Origin: Papilionanthe hookeriana x Papilionanthe teres
Taxonomy: Eukaryota; Streptophyta; Magnoliopsida; Asparagales; Orchidaceae
Assembly (NCBI GenBank): GCA_022702705.1
Contig: CM040432.1
Location: 49,440,540 to 49,504,539, forward strand
DNA: 64,000 bases
Direction of reading: 5' to 3'
The translations under genes and the position numbers were made by a program. Under the pieces are notes generated by a model that made no database searches, had not been told where the DNA came from, and worked only from the letters and a program-made list of their open reading frames with translations. Positions 21,291-33,297 of the stretch are shown here, one piece after another; the stretch's first letter is position 1; each line of letters opens with the position of its first letter.

Positions 21291-23903
21291 CCGCTCACCC
21301 TCACGGCCATGGGAGCCGCCGAACTAGACCATACCAAAACTCCGCCAAAATCACTCCTCACTCCCCTCCGGACTTAGAGCAATTGATCCCTATCGTCCTC
21401 CTCGCTCTAATCCCCAGTTGATTGAGCTCGATTTTGGAGCTCGATTCTCGAGCCGAACGGGACACTCCCGAATCCTCCACCAAAATCAAATTAAACTCAC
21501 CTACACCTTCACCAGGCCAAGAGAAGAAGTTTTCCAGTGAAAGCCCCCTCTCCAGGTCACCCAGTTGTTCCAGACTCCAAAGGTTGTGATCAGCCTTGGT
21601 GGAAATCACACCTAGGAAATTCACCACATCCCCAGGCTTCATCCCTAGCCTCCTGCAGCTCCAACGAACGTGCCGAGCATCTCTGATCGAGGCTTCACCT
21701 CTCAGAGCTAAGGTATGGATCAATTCTTCATCCCGAGCTTCTAAACATTCTCCATTTCAAATGAGTCAATTTCAATAAGCATTAGCCGTATAGATGTGTT
21801 CGTCTCTTCAAGACGAATCCATAGAGCATAAGAACATAAAAATCCATGGAGAATTGAGTGAGATCTTAGGGCTAGAAGGTGGACGGTTCTCGGGTTAGGA
21901 GGCTTGGGGACGATGAACGGATGCCGTTCATTTAATACACGCGCGGACGGAAGGCTCAGATGGCGTCGGACGAGGAGATGATACATGAACCGCGGGCCGC
22001 GTGGCGCTGAGTCAGAAGGCGGTGTCAAATGGGAGCGCGCCGCGTATGCATTCGGAGCTGCCGAGGTTGACGCGGCGCCGCGTCACTTAAGTAGAAAATT
22101 AGGGATTTTCCTAATTTATTTAATTCCCTGAACTTTGAAAATTCATATCTTTGTGTAGAAAAATCCTAAAAATAAAATAAAAATACTCTCTTGCTCAGTG
22201 AACAGAGGAGAATAATGTGGAAAAGAAATTAATTAATTTTATCTAGTATTTTATTTTTAATTAATTATTTACTCCCTGCATTGTTTTAATTCTCCATGCA
22301 TTCATACAATTCACCATGGCATGAGACCATAGGGTTTTTGAAGCCTCTGAACTTGGGGACATTCCCTGAATTTTCCAAGGTCAGAGGCCATCTCTGTGAA
22401 AAGTTATTGATTTTTCAAATGCATGTGGCTGTTTTGAGTATTTTAATTCCAAAAATTAGCATGTTGTGAAATAAATTCTAGGAAAATTTGGTGATGTTCC
22501 TTATGACCAGAGAACCTTAGGAAAAATAGGACTTGAGTTAATTTACTTAAGATAACCCTAATTGGCTTAAACACCCAAAATAGACCCCTAATTAATTAGA
22601 GTTGACCATAGATCAAATTGACTTGAAATCAATTCTCCACTGACCTTTAGGATCAGAGGAACCCACCATAAAAGTTTGAAGTCAATTGGACTTGGTTAGC
22701 CCTACTAAATGGGTTGATTAAGCCATTTAGTCATTTTAAACTTTAAAAATTCATAACTTTCAAAATACCTTTCAAAAATTCACCAAATTGGTTTTGGAGC
22801 CTCTCTGATATCAGGGGAATTCAAAAAAATTAAAATTTCAATTTTCTAAAAAAGTTAATTTTTTAGTATTATTTTAATATTTTAATAATTAAAAAATAAT
22901 AAAAATCACAAAAATAATAAAATTCACCAAAATGTCATATTTTGAAATATAATCACTTAGGAACAAACCCCATATTTTTCTTAGGTCTATTTAATGAGAT
23001 ATTAAATTTTAAAGCCCTAGGGTAATTTTAAAATTTAAAAAAATGTATTTTCTAGCATTTTCACTAAAATAATTATAATAAATCAAAAAAAATTAGAAAA
23101 TTGTAAAATTTGGTTCTCTGGAATCCTTGATATCAGAGAGAATTTTAAAAATTATAAAATTCATTTTTCAACTTATATTCTATTTTTAAATTAATTAATA
23201 CTCCAGAACTTAAAATAATTCTAATAAATAAAGTATAATTCAAAAAATCACAAAAATTGGTCCAAGTGGTCCTCTGGTCATTAGGAATGTCCCATAATTT
23301 TCTTAAGGATAGAAACTTTCCCTTGGTCATGTTGTTAAATTTTCCTTGAAAATCCCCATTTTTCACCAAAAATAATTAAATAAATAAATTAAATACAGAA
23401 AAATCACATTTTATCCTCTAATGTCTTTATTGACATATGATTAAAGTAACATAAAAATTTCAAATTCATTTGAGCTCAATTTAGTGAGTTATGAAATTAT
23501 TAGGCTTGAAGGGCAAAAATGGTAATTAAAATTTTAACCCTTAATTAAAACTTTAAGCTTAATAAAATTAATAGGTAAAATATTTGATTTTAATCTGATT
23601 TGGATGATTGAAATTTAGATAATTAAAGGGTAGAAAACCTACTAAACAATTTAAAATAATTGAAATGAACCTTAATTAAATAATTAATTAAATTTGGAAG
23701 AATAATAAAATTGGAATTATTAAAATAGAGATATCATTAGGAAGAGATTTGTTCTTTAATCTAAAGATCCCTAAATTAATCATCTCAATAATATTTAATT
23801 CCTAATTAAAATGAAAATCCAAGTTTAAGGTTTAAAATGCTAAAAGACTTAATCATTAAATTAAGTTAAGGTTAAATTATTTAAAGCAAATCCCTTTAAA
23901 ATA

Positions 23904-24305
23904 AAAAATTAAATTAAATTAAAATTAAATTAAATTAAATTAAATTAAACTAAATTAAATTAAATTAAACTAAATTAAATTAAATTAAACTAAATTAAAT
24001 TAAATTAAACTAAATTAAATTAAATTAAATTAAATTAAATTAAATTAAATTAAATTAAAATTAAAATTAAATTAAAATTAAATTAAATTAAATTAAATTA
24101 AATTAAATTAAGTTAAATTAAATTAAATTAAATTAAATTAAATTAAATTAAATTAAATTAAATTAAATTAAAACTAAATCAAACTAAATTAAATCAAATT
24201 AAATTAAGTTAAACCATATTATATTAAATTAACTTAAGTTACATTAAATTAAATTAAACCACATTAAATTAAATTAAGTTAAATTAAATTAAATTGAATT
24301 AAATA
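23904..24305. repeat. TTAAA pentanucleotide microsatellite in X copy A
   Basis: About 400 bases of (AAATT)n with interspersed AAACT units that give a 20-base higher-order period near 23940-24030. Copy B's matching region (about 45060-45480) is only a loose AATTAAAA mixture, so the array expanded after the copies separated. Confidence 0.85.
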
Positions 24306-25967
24306 TAACATTGCTTAAGACATAAAGAAATCTAAAACAACTTGAACACTATTCCAAACTTAAATCCATTAACTAAAATTAAATCACAACTCACTTGAAC
24401 ATCCATTCGCTCTCGAAAGCTGGTGATGTCATAACTCTTAAAAAAGGAGTGTTAAAAGAAATGTTACTTCACTCATAGGATATTCAAATGTCCTAGTTCA
24501 CTGAGCAAGACAACAAAACTTAAACTCTCGGACGATTAATTCATTTATGTAATTAAATTCATTTGGACTTAAAACAATCCTAGAAATATTGAAAAGATGT
24601 TTAAGATTCGTCTTAAGCACTTCCTCAATACGATAGGATATTTATAAGAACAATTGTACTTAGTTATTCTTTGATGAAGAAAATCGTGCTCAAACTAAAA
24701 AATAAGAATCTAGACGTCATAGGAATTGACTAGCTATAGGATTAGGAACTTGGTAGAAAACCATAACCCTTCCCTTAGCTTTACCTAGGAACTTACTTTA
24801 AATGCTTAAATATTCTAACTGTGTTTTAAGTGCAGCTTGGGATGAAGGGAAGACCCTCCAGGTACGCTTTTATTTTATTGCGATTTACTCTATTGCAATT
24901 TATTTAATCGCATCACACTTACTTTTCTTGCATGATAAACAACAGTTGCATGAAAACCTACACCTTTAGGACAGAAACCAAAACTGAAACCCATAACTAA
25001 ATTAAAAGACACTACAAGATAAAACTCACCTCCACAACATTTCAAAATATAAGACAACTCAAAATTTAATCACAAACGAAACAACAAAACCACAACTACA
25101 ACTAAATTAAAACGTCTCATTGAATGATCGGGAATACCTCGGATGATGTAACCCACGTGTTGCTTAACGGGATTTCCCACGGTCTAAATGAAAGTGCGGA
25201 ACTCATTTAGTTGAGTTTAGCAAATTCATCCGAACTAAGTGAATTCGATGAAAATAACGGTGCTGGGATGACGGAACCGTGGGATCTTAATCGGTTCGTT
25301 TAATCAACTTTAAGATTTGTTTTAATTAAAACATAAAAAACACTTGGAAATTAAGACTTTCTTTAAGCCAAACACTTCTCTCATCTCCCGATTTATGACT
25401 TCTAAAACTAAACCTCTGCAACAACAAGGAGCTCGGAGCATGGTGGGCAGCACGACCATCGTCATCAGCAAAACCTGAGTCTACTTCAGCAAAATTTCCT
25501 TAGAATTAAATAACCAAGCCATAGGACTTCGAGGTAGTTTGCCTAGTGCAACATAAATCCTCAACTCTTCGTTAGGCATTTGCATGATCATATCATGTAA
25601 ATTAAGCCCTAACCGGTCTTAGGACTCCGAGGTAGTCGTCCGATACGACATAAACCCTCACATCTTCGAGACTATTTGTATGATTTTATCATACGAATAT
25701 AAATCCTAACTAATTAAAATTGGCAAGATCAAAACATTAAATAAACATTAGGGTCTTCCTAAATCCAAGCCAAACAATAGGATACTCGGGAAATTACCGA
25801 AGTTCGCTTCGAATCTGTGATTTCTCCTACCCTTCTTCCTTTGAATTCCCAAAACAAAATGTTCCAAACTTGATCCATTCCCTATTGAAATTCCAAAATT
25901 CAATCCCTTGAAAACTTAAACTTTGAAATTCTTGAGAGCAGAACTACTGATTATTATCGAGAGTTTT

Positions 25968-26082
25968 CTTAGGTGATTTTCGTCACTTAAGATGTAATTA
26001 ACTATAGGGGCTTGCCCTTATAGGGAACTTTAAGAACCCGGGTAATATAAACCCCGCTTAATTCATTTATATTAAGCGAGGG
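25968..26082 (+). other. Three consecutive conserved hairpins near the 3' end of X copy A
   Basis: 25968-25991 (CTTAGGTGA/TCACTTAAG), 26002-26023 (CTATAGGGG, loop CTTG, CCCTTATAG) and 26052-26082 (GCTTAAT/ATTAAGC core, extended by C-G pairs). Copy B has the same three at 46991-47102 with compensating changes, for example ATTTAAT/ATTAAAT. Confidence 0.6.
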
Positions 26083-26416
26083 AACTTGTCGGCTTATAAA
26101 ATTGGTTCGCGACCAAACGGATGTCATAAATCTCCTAGTTTATTTAATCGAGCCCCATCATCAAACAGTGTGTCTATTCTTCGGGATAGATACACGGTTT
26201 GTGGTGCGGCGCTCGTTTATATAAACTATTTGGGATGTGAGATCGGTTTGATTTCATATCTTAAAACTTTTAAATTTAAAATTACTTTCAAAATCAAATG
26301 TTATCTTTCAAACTATATATATATTTAAATTAAATTTAAAATATGAAAATTCGCCGACAATTTAGGCGACCCCCTTTTCAAAATACAACACACCAACCTA
26401 AAAAATAAGCCGCACA

Positions 26417-26421
26417 AATCT
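26417..26421. repeat. Target site duplication of X copy A (right)
   Basis: AATCT, identical to 18898-18902. Confidence 0.85.
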
Positions 26422-27230
26422 CCAAGTTCTGATTAGCTTTCAAATATAAAATCAACCCCACACAATCGATTTAGCATGATCTAATCACCCTGTTCATCTA
26501 TGGGATGAATATCAAATGTGTGATTTTCATCAATAGAATGTTATGGATTGTGATTTGAAACCTTCTCCAATTATCTCTCAGTTTAGACAAAAATCTTATA
26601 TGTGATGTCTATCTTGATCTAATCACCATTTCCATATTTGGGATGAATGCCGTTGTTTCTTTTTCATCTCTAGAATGTTAATATTTGATGATTTGGAACC
26701 GATCTTTGATTAGCTCTCAGTTTAAGCGTAAAACCCATGTGCATTGTTAATCTTGATCTAATCACCCGGTTCATCTCTGGGATGAATGTCATTCGTGCGC
26801 TTTTCATCTCCAAAATGATCAAGTTTGATGATTTTGAAACTCTTTTGATTATCTCTCAACTTAGATATAAATCTCATGTATGTTGTCTACTCTGATCAAA
26901 TCGATCTGTTAACATTTCAGGTTGAATTTCAGTCTTTGCGCTTTTCACCCTTAAGTTTTTATATCAACCCTGAAAAGTCCATAATAAAATTGAACTAATA
27001 AAACATGAATTCTTAATAAAATTGAAACTTTCACTAATTAAATCAATAAAATTAAAATACCCCAACTGGAACCAAAATCCTAAAATAATTTTAACCACAT
27101 GTATAAACCAAAAAATAAAGGGTAATAAACAAAAATTCTCAAAAAACTCAAGAAGAACTTCACGTTGTCAAACACATCCTCCAATACAAATTTGGGTGTT
27201 TAGTATTAATGAATCCATTCTCAAACCTTC
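26422..27230. other. Host remnant between X copies A and B
   Basis: Non-coding. It holds the tandem repeat listed next, then about 240 bases of AT-rich unique-looking DNA. With 18879-18902 and 62110 onward it belongs to the DNA that the X copies entered. Confidence 0.5.
26478..26990. repeat. Tandem repeat, 138-139 bp period, about 3.6 copies
   Basis: Units start with GATCTAATCACC at 26478, 26616 and 26755, and with a diverged GATCAAATCGA at 26894; spacings are 138, 139 and 139. Each carries TTCATCT.TGGGATGAAT, an inverted repeat, and TTTTCATC...AGAATG. A further partial unit may lie before 26478. Divergence between units is high, so the array is old. Confidence 0.8.
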
Positions 27231-27841
27231 TATTGCCTCATTATTGGTGAGGTTTGATCTTTCTCTTAGTGCTTAGGATCTAGCCATAGGACTTCTCTTG
27301 GACTATCCTAGAGGACTAGAGTTGGAACCCACTATTTAAAAATTTTCAGCCACTTCCTAACTCCTCTTGGGACCCCACTTGGATGGTTACAAACCTCTAA
27401 ATCACCATATGGGCAACCAATGGTAAGTTCCTATAAGAGTGTTTGGACTTAGGGCAACCCTGAGTGACTTGAGCTTCTCTTGCACACACACACACCCATA
27501 AGACATTTAACCCAAACATTGAACCCTTACCTTCTACCCTTAATGAAACTCACATAATTGAACCAAAGCCGCTAATATTTGATTAAAATGGCTAGGGTCA
27601 ATACGTGAAGGGTCATAAAGTGTTTACCATTTGGCTAGACTTGGTCCCAAAGTGGTTGGACTTGGCTAAGTCCATGGCTCATACTTCTAAACCCTAATTC
27701 CATTTCAAACCACTTTTACTCAATCTTGACCCCACTAAAATAGTTCCATTTTCCCCTATTTGAAGCCCCTTTCATTTTTCTAAAATTTCAAATTTGGACC
27801 TTGGGCCCCTAAACTCACCTAAAATTACCTAAATTGCCCCT
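27231..27841 (+). mobile_element. Family X copy B, segment 1 of 3
   Basis: It starts TATTGCCTCATTATTGG (the TG end decayed to TA), preceded by CCTTC at 27226-27230, which pairs with CCTAC at 62110-62114 (one mismatch). It aligns with the first 0.6 kb of copies A and C (TTAGTGCTTAGGATCTAGCC). It is interrupted by element E after CCCCT. Confidence 0.78.
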
Positions 27842-29624
27842 TGATCCATGAAAAAAATACCTGTTTTTATGCCTTGATTTTTATCAAATTTTTAAGGATA
27901 TTATACTTTAATGAAAGGTATTTTATGTTTTTTCGATGTAGGTGATGCAAAAATGTTTAAAAAGGAAAAAAAGATGAAAAAAGAATGAAAAAGGAGCAAA
28001 AAGGAGCAAAAATGAAGCCAAAATGCAAAATTGCCAAAATAATGAGCCTGACGCCTAGGTGCCAGAATCCGGGGCCTAAGCGCCAGATTGATACCAAATC
28101 TGTGACGGTTTTTGTAACTACTTTGGACGGTTATTTTGACGGTTAGAGCTGTTATTGGACCATCTAGAAGATTGGCTGTTATTCTTGGATTATAAAACAT
28201 GTGATACATTGTATTTAGACGCTTGGAAATGGTTTGGATCGCGAAGAGGTGCGATCCAAAGTGAAGATGTGCGAAGAACTGGACGCGGAGTCCGGCGCCT
28301 AGGTGCCAGACACACATTCTAGAAGATTCATTGAACTTGGACACATTTTGAAGAGGTGCCTTAGAAACCCTTGAAGCCTATAAATAGGAGGCTATTCCTA
28401 CAGAGAAAAATGCCCACCCCAAGTAGCCCAATAAGAAATCCAAAAATTAGAGAGATAATTTTAAGGGCCATACTTTTAGTTTACTTTCCCTCATAAATTA
28501 GTGAGTTTATTTTATTTAGAGTTTGTATTGAGACATTGGAAGAGTTGGTGCTTTTGAAGTCTATTTCGCTTTGGAGTCAGTAGGAATCAGGGGTTCAGTT
28601 GGAGAAACACTTGAGATAAGTATTTGTAATTTTATTCAAAGTTTTATTTATATGTTTTGTTATTTAGATTCAATGTGTTCTGTGTAGTTACTTTACTTTC
28701 TCCTTTCAATTATGAAAAGATAAATAAGATAATCTAAAATTTGTTGGAGAATTAGAAACTAAAATATGTTTTAAATATTGTGATGATATTAATACCAGAT
28801 CTTAATTTACTATTTAAATTGACCATTTAAATTGTTAAAATTTATTGAAGAGTTTTGAGACCTAAAAGGAGATGAACTCTTAACTAGTAGATATCACATG
28901 AATCCCTGGGTAGTCAAAGGTCTTGTGCGGGGTATTCAAGGTGAAGTGCAAATAAATAGGAAAATATTATTCAATGGGCGTAGAATTGATAAGTTTTTAG
29001 AGTGACAGACTAAATTCTTGTAATTTGGTTTATAGAGAGGGAACGGGTCACTAGTAGGGCCGACCATAGCCACCCTTGGACATCTAGTAGTGTGAGCCTA
29101 GATTAACCCATTCTACTAACAATACATCCAGACCTGATCTATAGATTAGCCAATGTTCTTTATACTATAGAGCGAAGGTAAAGAATCGGACTGCTTCTAT
29201 TTGGCACAATACCATAAATTTATATTCTCCATGAATATTATATTATCTAAAAAGTCTTGGATTAATTGAAAGGAAGAAGGTTGTTTGCTTATTATTATTT
29301 ACATCACTCATTTTATTACTGCTTTAATTATGCTTTTAGTAAATTAAATATTAAATTTAAAAATTTAAAAGAAATACATAAAAATAAAATTTAAAATATT
29401 TAAAAATCTATAAACCTCCTCGTGGGATCGATACTGGGGTCTTTATTTAAAGCCCTATATTACTTGAAACGATACGTATACTTGTGTAGTACCTCTAGTG
29501 TGTAAAATATTTTTCATAAAATTATATTTATATACACTAGCCGTTATTATTATTTGGGTCAAAGTATTGACTATAACATATTTTTGAGAGCATAAATTAC
29601 TACGTTGTTCGCGGATTGAGGTCA
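27842..29624 (+). repeat. 5' LTR of element E
   Basis: It runs from TGATCCATG to GAGGTCA, followed by the primer site. It contains GC palindromes of the GCGCCTA(A/G)GCGCC type (28050-28086, 28293-28309), TATAAATA (28379-28386), CTTCTATTTGGCAC (about 29192) and GATACGTATACTTG (29471-29484). Confidence 0.95.
28050..28386 (+). promoter_or_regulatory. LTR promoter-like module (element E)
   Basis: Palindromes ACGCCTAGGTGCC and GGCCTAAGCGCC, then CCGGCGCCTAGGTGCC (28293-28309), then a strong TATAAATA at 28379. The 3' LTR copy is at 39474-39834 and keeps cleaner palindromes (GACGCCTAGGCGCCAG). The palindrome centre (CCTAGG/CTAAG) is the E type, also used before E's post-pol ORFs. Confidence 0.6.
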
Positions 29625-29630
29625 AGTTTT

Positions 29631-29648
29631 TGGCGCCGTTGCCGGGGA
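29631..29648 (+). other. Primer-binding site of element E
   Basis: TGGCGCCGTTGCCGGGGA, complementary to the 3' end of plant tRNA-Asp, six bases after the LTR. It primes minus-strand DNA synthesis. Confidence 0.92.
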
Positions 29649-29787
29649 GGGCAAATTTTTAGATTTTAAATATTTATTTTATTTTATTTATTTCTTTTAT
29701 TGTCAAAATACAAAAATATAAAATACAAAAACATTTATAAAAAAAAGTAAGTAGAGATTTTATTTCTTGTTATTTTATTTACTTTTT

Positions 29788-31420
29788 ATGCGTAGTTCTG
29801 GTTATGAAGGATTATTACCTTTAGATTCTGAATTAGAAAGAACTGTTAGAAGAATTAAAAAAGGAAAACAAATTCAAAAATATCACGAGATGGCTAATTT
29901 ACATAACAATTTACAAAATCCAATTGAAATTAATGAACAAAATGTTTACAAACCATTAAGGGATTATGCTAACCCTACGGTTGATGAACTTCATAATAGT
30001 ATTCAAATACCTACTGTAGATGCTAATTCTTTTGAGCTTAAACCTTCTATTATTCAAATGGTTCAAAATAATCAATTTGGGGGAACACTAAATGAGGATC
30101 CAAATTCACACCTTGCTAGTTTTTTAGAACTTTGTGCTACCTTTAAATATAACTATGTTTCTGATGATGCTATTAGACTTAGACTCTTTTTCCTTTCTCT
30201 TTAAGAGATAAAGCAAAGATGAACTTGGGCTGAAATGGCATAAAAATTCCTTGCTAAATATTTTCCTCCTTCTAAAACTGATAAATTAAGAAATGACATT
30301 ACTTCATTTAGTCAATTTGACGGGGAGACAATTTATGAAACTTGGGAAAGATTTAAAGAACTATTAAGAAAATATCCTCATCATGCTTTACCTGATTGGT
30401 TAATTATTCAAACATTTTATAACGGACTTATTGGATCACTGAAATCAATTATTGATGCTGTTGCTGGAGGTTCTTTAATGGCTAAATCATTTGAAGAAGC
30501 TTATACTTTAGTTGAAGAAATGGCTAACAATAATTTTCAATGGCCTTCTAAAAGGATTAATCCTAAAAGAATGGCAAGTATTCATGATAACGAAGCCTTT
30601 TCTATCTTAGCTTCACAAGTAGCTGCAATATCTAAGAAATTAGATAATTTTGCTATCAATGTATCACATAACTATTCTGCTAATATGGAAGATTCTCAAA
30701 CTATTGAAACTGTACAAGCTATTGCTAGTAAAAATAATCCTTATTCAAATTATTATAATCCTGGATGGAAAAATCACCTTAATTTTAACTGGAATAATTC
30801 ATAACAACAATGGGGTAATAATCAATCTCATCCAACTGGAAATTGGAACAATCAAGTAAATTCAAACTATAAACCTCCTGGATTTAATAATCAACAGAAG
30901 AAGTTATCTATAGAAGAAATAATTTTACAACTGAGTAATCAATTACAAAATCAAAACACTGCTATTCGTAATATTGAGAATCAAATGAGACAAATCGCTA
31001 ATTTAATTAATTACAGACCTCCAGGAACACTTCCTAGTAATGTTGAAATCAATTCAAAAGAAACTGGAAAAGAATATGAACATGTTAAAGCTGTACAACT
31101 TAGTAGTGGAAAGGAATTAAAAGAAAGAATTCAGAATGAAATTGAAAATGAGATTGAGGTTGAAGAGATTGAAAAACCTAAAGAAACTCCTTCTCCTAGT
31201 AAAGATAAGACTATTATTCCTATTAATATGGAAGTTAAAAAACCACCACCACCTTTTCCTCAAAGATTAAAACAGCAGAAGCTTGATCATCAAATTTATA
31301 AGTTCTTTGAAATTTTTAAGAAACTTACCATTAACATACCTTTTGTCGAAGCTTTGGAATAGATGCCAACTTATAAAAAATTTATGAAGGATATTCTAAG
31401 TAAGAAATGAAAATTTGAAG
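29788..31420 (+). pseudogene. Element E gag, broken
   Basis: ATG at 29788 (MRSSGYEGLLPLDSELERTV). The conserved core follows: DYANPTVDELHNSIQ, VQNNQFGGTLNEDPN, FLELCATFKYN. A frameshift near 30190 and a small deletion remove the W-L-N-S-L block; from about 30290 the capsid part resumes (DITSFSQFDGETIYETWERF, LLRKYPHHALPDWLIIQTFY). A TAA at about 30802 follows NPYSNYYNPGWKNHLNFNWN. The rest is open to 31362 with the Pro-rich KKPPPPFPQRLKQQ region, then TAG. There is no CCHC zinc knuckle, as in the other elements here. Gag forms the particle that holds the RNA. Confidence 0.85.
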
Positions 31421-32210
31421 CTTTTTAAACTGTTGCATTAAGTGAAGAATGTAATGCAATAATTCAAAGAAATTACCTCAGAAACTTAAAGATCCTGGAA
31501 GTTTCACTATACCTTGTGCTATTGGAGAAAAATTTTGTGGAAAAGCTTCATGTAATTTAGGAGCAAGTATTAATCTCATGTCATTTTCTATTTTTCGAAG
31601 GTTGAATTTAGGAGAGATTACTCCCACCACTATAACCCTTCAGTTAGCTGATAGATCTATCACTTACCCTAAAGGAGTTATAGAGGATGTTCTTGTTAAA
31701 GTAGATAAATTTATTTTCCCTGTGGATTTCATTCTGCTTGATATGGAAGAAGATAAAGAAATACCTATTATTTTAGGGAGACCTTTTCTAGCTACCGGAC
31801 GGGTTATGATTGATGTGCAAAAAGGAGAATTAACTATGAGAGTTAATGATCGAGAGATTAAATTCAATGTCCTTAAATCAATGAAGTACCCTGATAAAGA
31901 AAATGTTATCGAATGTATATTATTGATTATATAATTGAAAAACATTATCAAGAAAAATGTAAAGTCATTTCTGAAGAAAAAATTGATTTATTAACTGACG
32001 AAAATGAAGAACTAAAAGAAGAATAATTATTTAAAGAAACTTATTATATTAAAGATAACTGGGAAATTTTAGACATAACTCAAAATGATATACTTTTACC
32101 CTCAATTAAAAAAGCCCCTGAACTGGAATTAAAAATGTTACCTGCACATTTAAAGTATGTTTTTCTTAGAAATTCATTAACTTTACCTGTTATTATTTCT
32201 TCTAAACTAA
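31421..32210 (+). pseudogene. Element E protease and linker to RT, broken
   Basis: The aspartic protease matures the polyprotein. The block LKDPGSFTIPC precedes the active site, which here reads C-N-L-G-A-S: the catalytic Asp codon is AAT at 31554-31556, whereas H and F keep GAT. That is a G-to-A change and would inactivate the enzyme. An open stretch 31578-31934 carries LQLADRSITYPKGVIEDVL and I-I-L-G-R-P-F-L, the usual retropepsin C-terminal I-L-G-R box. Stops and a frameshift lie on both sides (about 31410, 31430, 31470, 31932). Confidence 0.85.
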
Positions 32211-33297
32211 GCTTAGATCAAGAAGTAAAATTAATAGGAGTATTAAAGAATTATAAGAAAGCTTTTGGTTAGACTATTGCTGATATAAGAGGAATAAGCC
32301 CTTCCATTTGTATGCATAAGATTTTAATGGAAGAAGATTGTAAACCTATTATTGAACCTCAAAGAAGATTAAATCCTATTATGAAAGAGGTTGTTAAAAA
32401 AGAAATTTTAAAATGGTTAGATGCTGGAATTATTTATCCTATTTCGGATAGTTAATGGGTGAGTCCTATTCATTGTGTTCCGAAGAAAGGAGGAGTAACT
32501 GTCATTGTCAATGATAAAATGAACTAATTCCTACAAGACAAGTTACTGGATGGCGAATTTGCATTGATTATCATAAATTAAATAACACCACTAGAAAGGA
32601 TCATTTTCCTTTACCTTTATTGGATCAAATGCTTGATAAATTAGCTGGACACTCATATTTTTGTTTTATGGATGGATATTCTGGTTATCATCAATTACCT
32701 GTCACTCCTGAGGACTAAGAGAAAACAACATTTACAAGTCCTTATGGAACATTTGCGTTTAGAAGAATGTCTTTCGGTTTATGTAATGCACCTGCAACTT
32801 TTCAAAGATGTATGATGTCAGTATTTTGTGATTTGATTGACAAAGGAATTGAAATATTTATGGACGATTTTTTCAGTTTTTGAAACTTCTTTTGAATCTT
32901 GTTTGGAAAATATATCCAAAGTTCTGAAAAGATGTGAAGAAACAAACTTAGTTCTTAACTGGGAAAAATGTCAATTTATGGTCACAGAAGGCATTGTACT
33001 TGGTCACAAAATTTCACAAAAGGGGTGGAAGTTGATCAAGCAAAAGTGAAAATTATTGTTGAACTACAACCACCTACTATCATTATCGATGTGAGAAGTT
33101 TTCCGGGACATGCCTGGATTTAATAGAAGATATATAAAGGATTTTTCCAAAATTGCTAAACCTCTTAGTCATTTATTGGAAAAGAAGCTAAATTTGAATT
33201 TAATGAAGATTGTGTTAATGCTTTCAATATTTTAAAAGAAAAATTAATAACTGCACCTATAATTATTACACTTAATTGGAATAAACCTTTTGAATTA
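32211..33297 (+). pseudogene. Element E reverse transcriptase, broken
   Basis: RT copies element RNA into DNA. Blocks: P-Q-R-R-L-N-P-I-M-K-E and W-V-S-P-I-H-C-V-P-K-K-G (motifs 1-2), CFMDGYSGYHQL (motif 3), F-G-L-C-N-A-P-A-T-F-Q-R (motif 4), and F-M-D-D (Asp codons 32863-32868, intact). Stops (about 32271, 32454, 32717) and frameshifts (about 32520, 32872, 33025) break it. F-M-D-D instead of Y-x-D-D is usual in this lineage. Element F has the same layout at 54949-55950. Confidence 0.88.

Larger units (their letters stand above)
18903..26416 (+). mobile_element. Family X copy A: giant solo LTR (7.5 kb)
   Basis: It begins TGTTGACCTCATTTTTGATG and ends GCCGCACA, with a perfect 5-bp duplication AATCT. 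No gag or pol is present. Zones: a terminal hairpin; pyrimidine-rich, strongly C-over-G skewed DNA to about 20.9 kb; a GC-rich part with TATTTAAA (21283-21290) and a splice-donor-like AGGTATGG (21711); an AT-rich zone with a TTAAA microsatellite; then a conserved 3' part with hairpins. Copies B and C show the same ends. TG...CA ends, 5-bp duplications and one TATA box fit a solo LTR; a large non-coding LTR element cannot be fully ruled out. Confidence 0.8.

Noticed and set aside
20418..21778. Several open frames of 60-120 codons in the C-rich part of X copy A on both strands
   Set aside because: Low-complexity Pro/Ser/Asn/Lys translations from skewed DNA (CCCAA, CCAAA runs), not matched in frame in copies B or C, and no family motif.
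18903..26416. X as a DNA transposon or Helitron
   Set aside because: No terminal inverted repeats between the two ends, no transposase, 5-bp duplications with TG...CA ends, and a TATA box fit an LTR better.
26478..26990. CRISPR-like array
   Set aside because: Units are directly tandem without unique spacers, diverged, and in a plant nuclear context.
27901..28344. 147-codon open frame on the minus strand of the E 5' LTR (and 39303-39635 in the 3' LTR)
   Set aside because: Antisense to the LTR and across its GC palindromes and upstream promoter region; the 3' copy is shorter and differs. A shadow frame.
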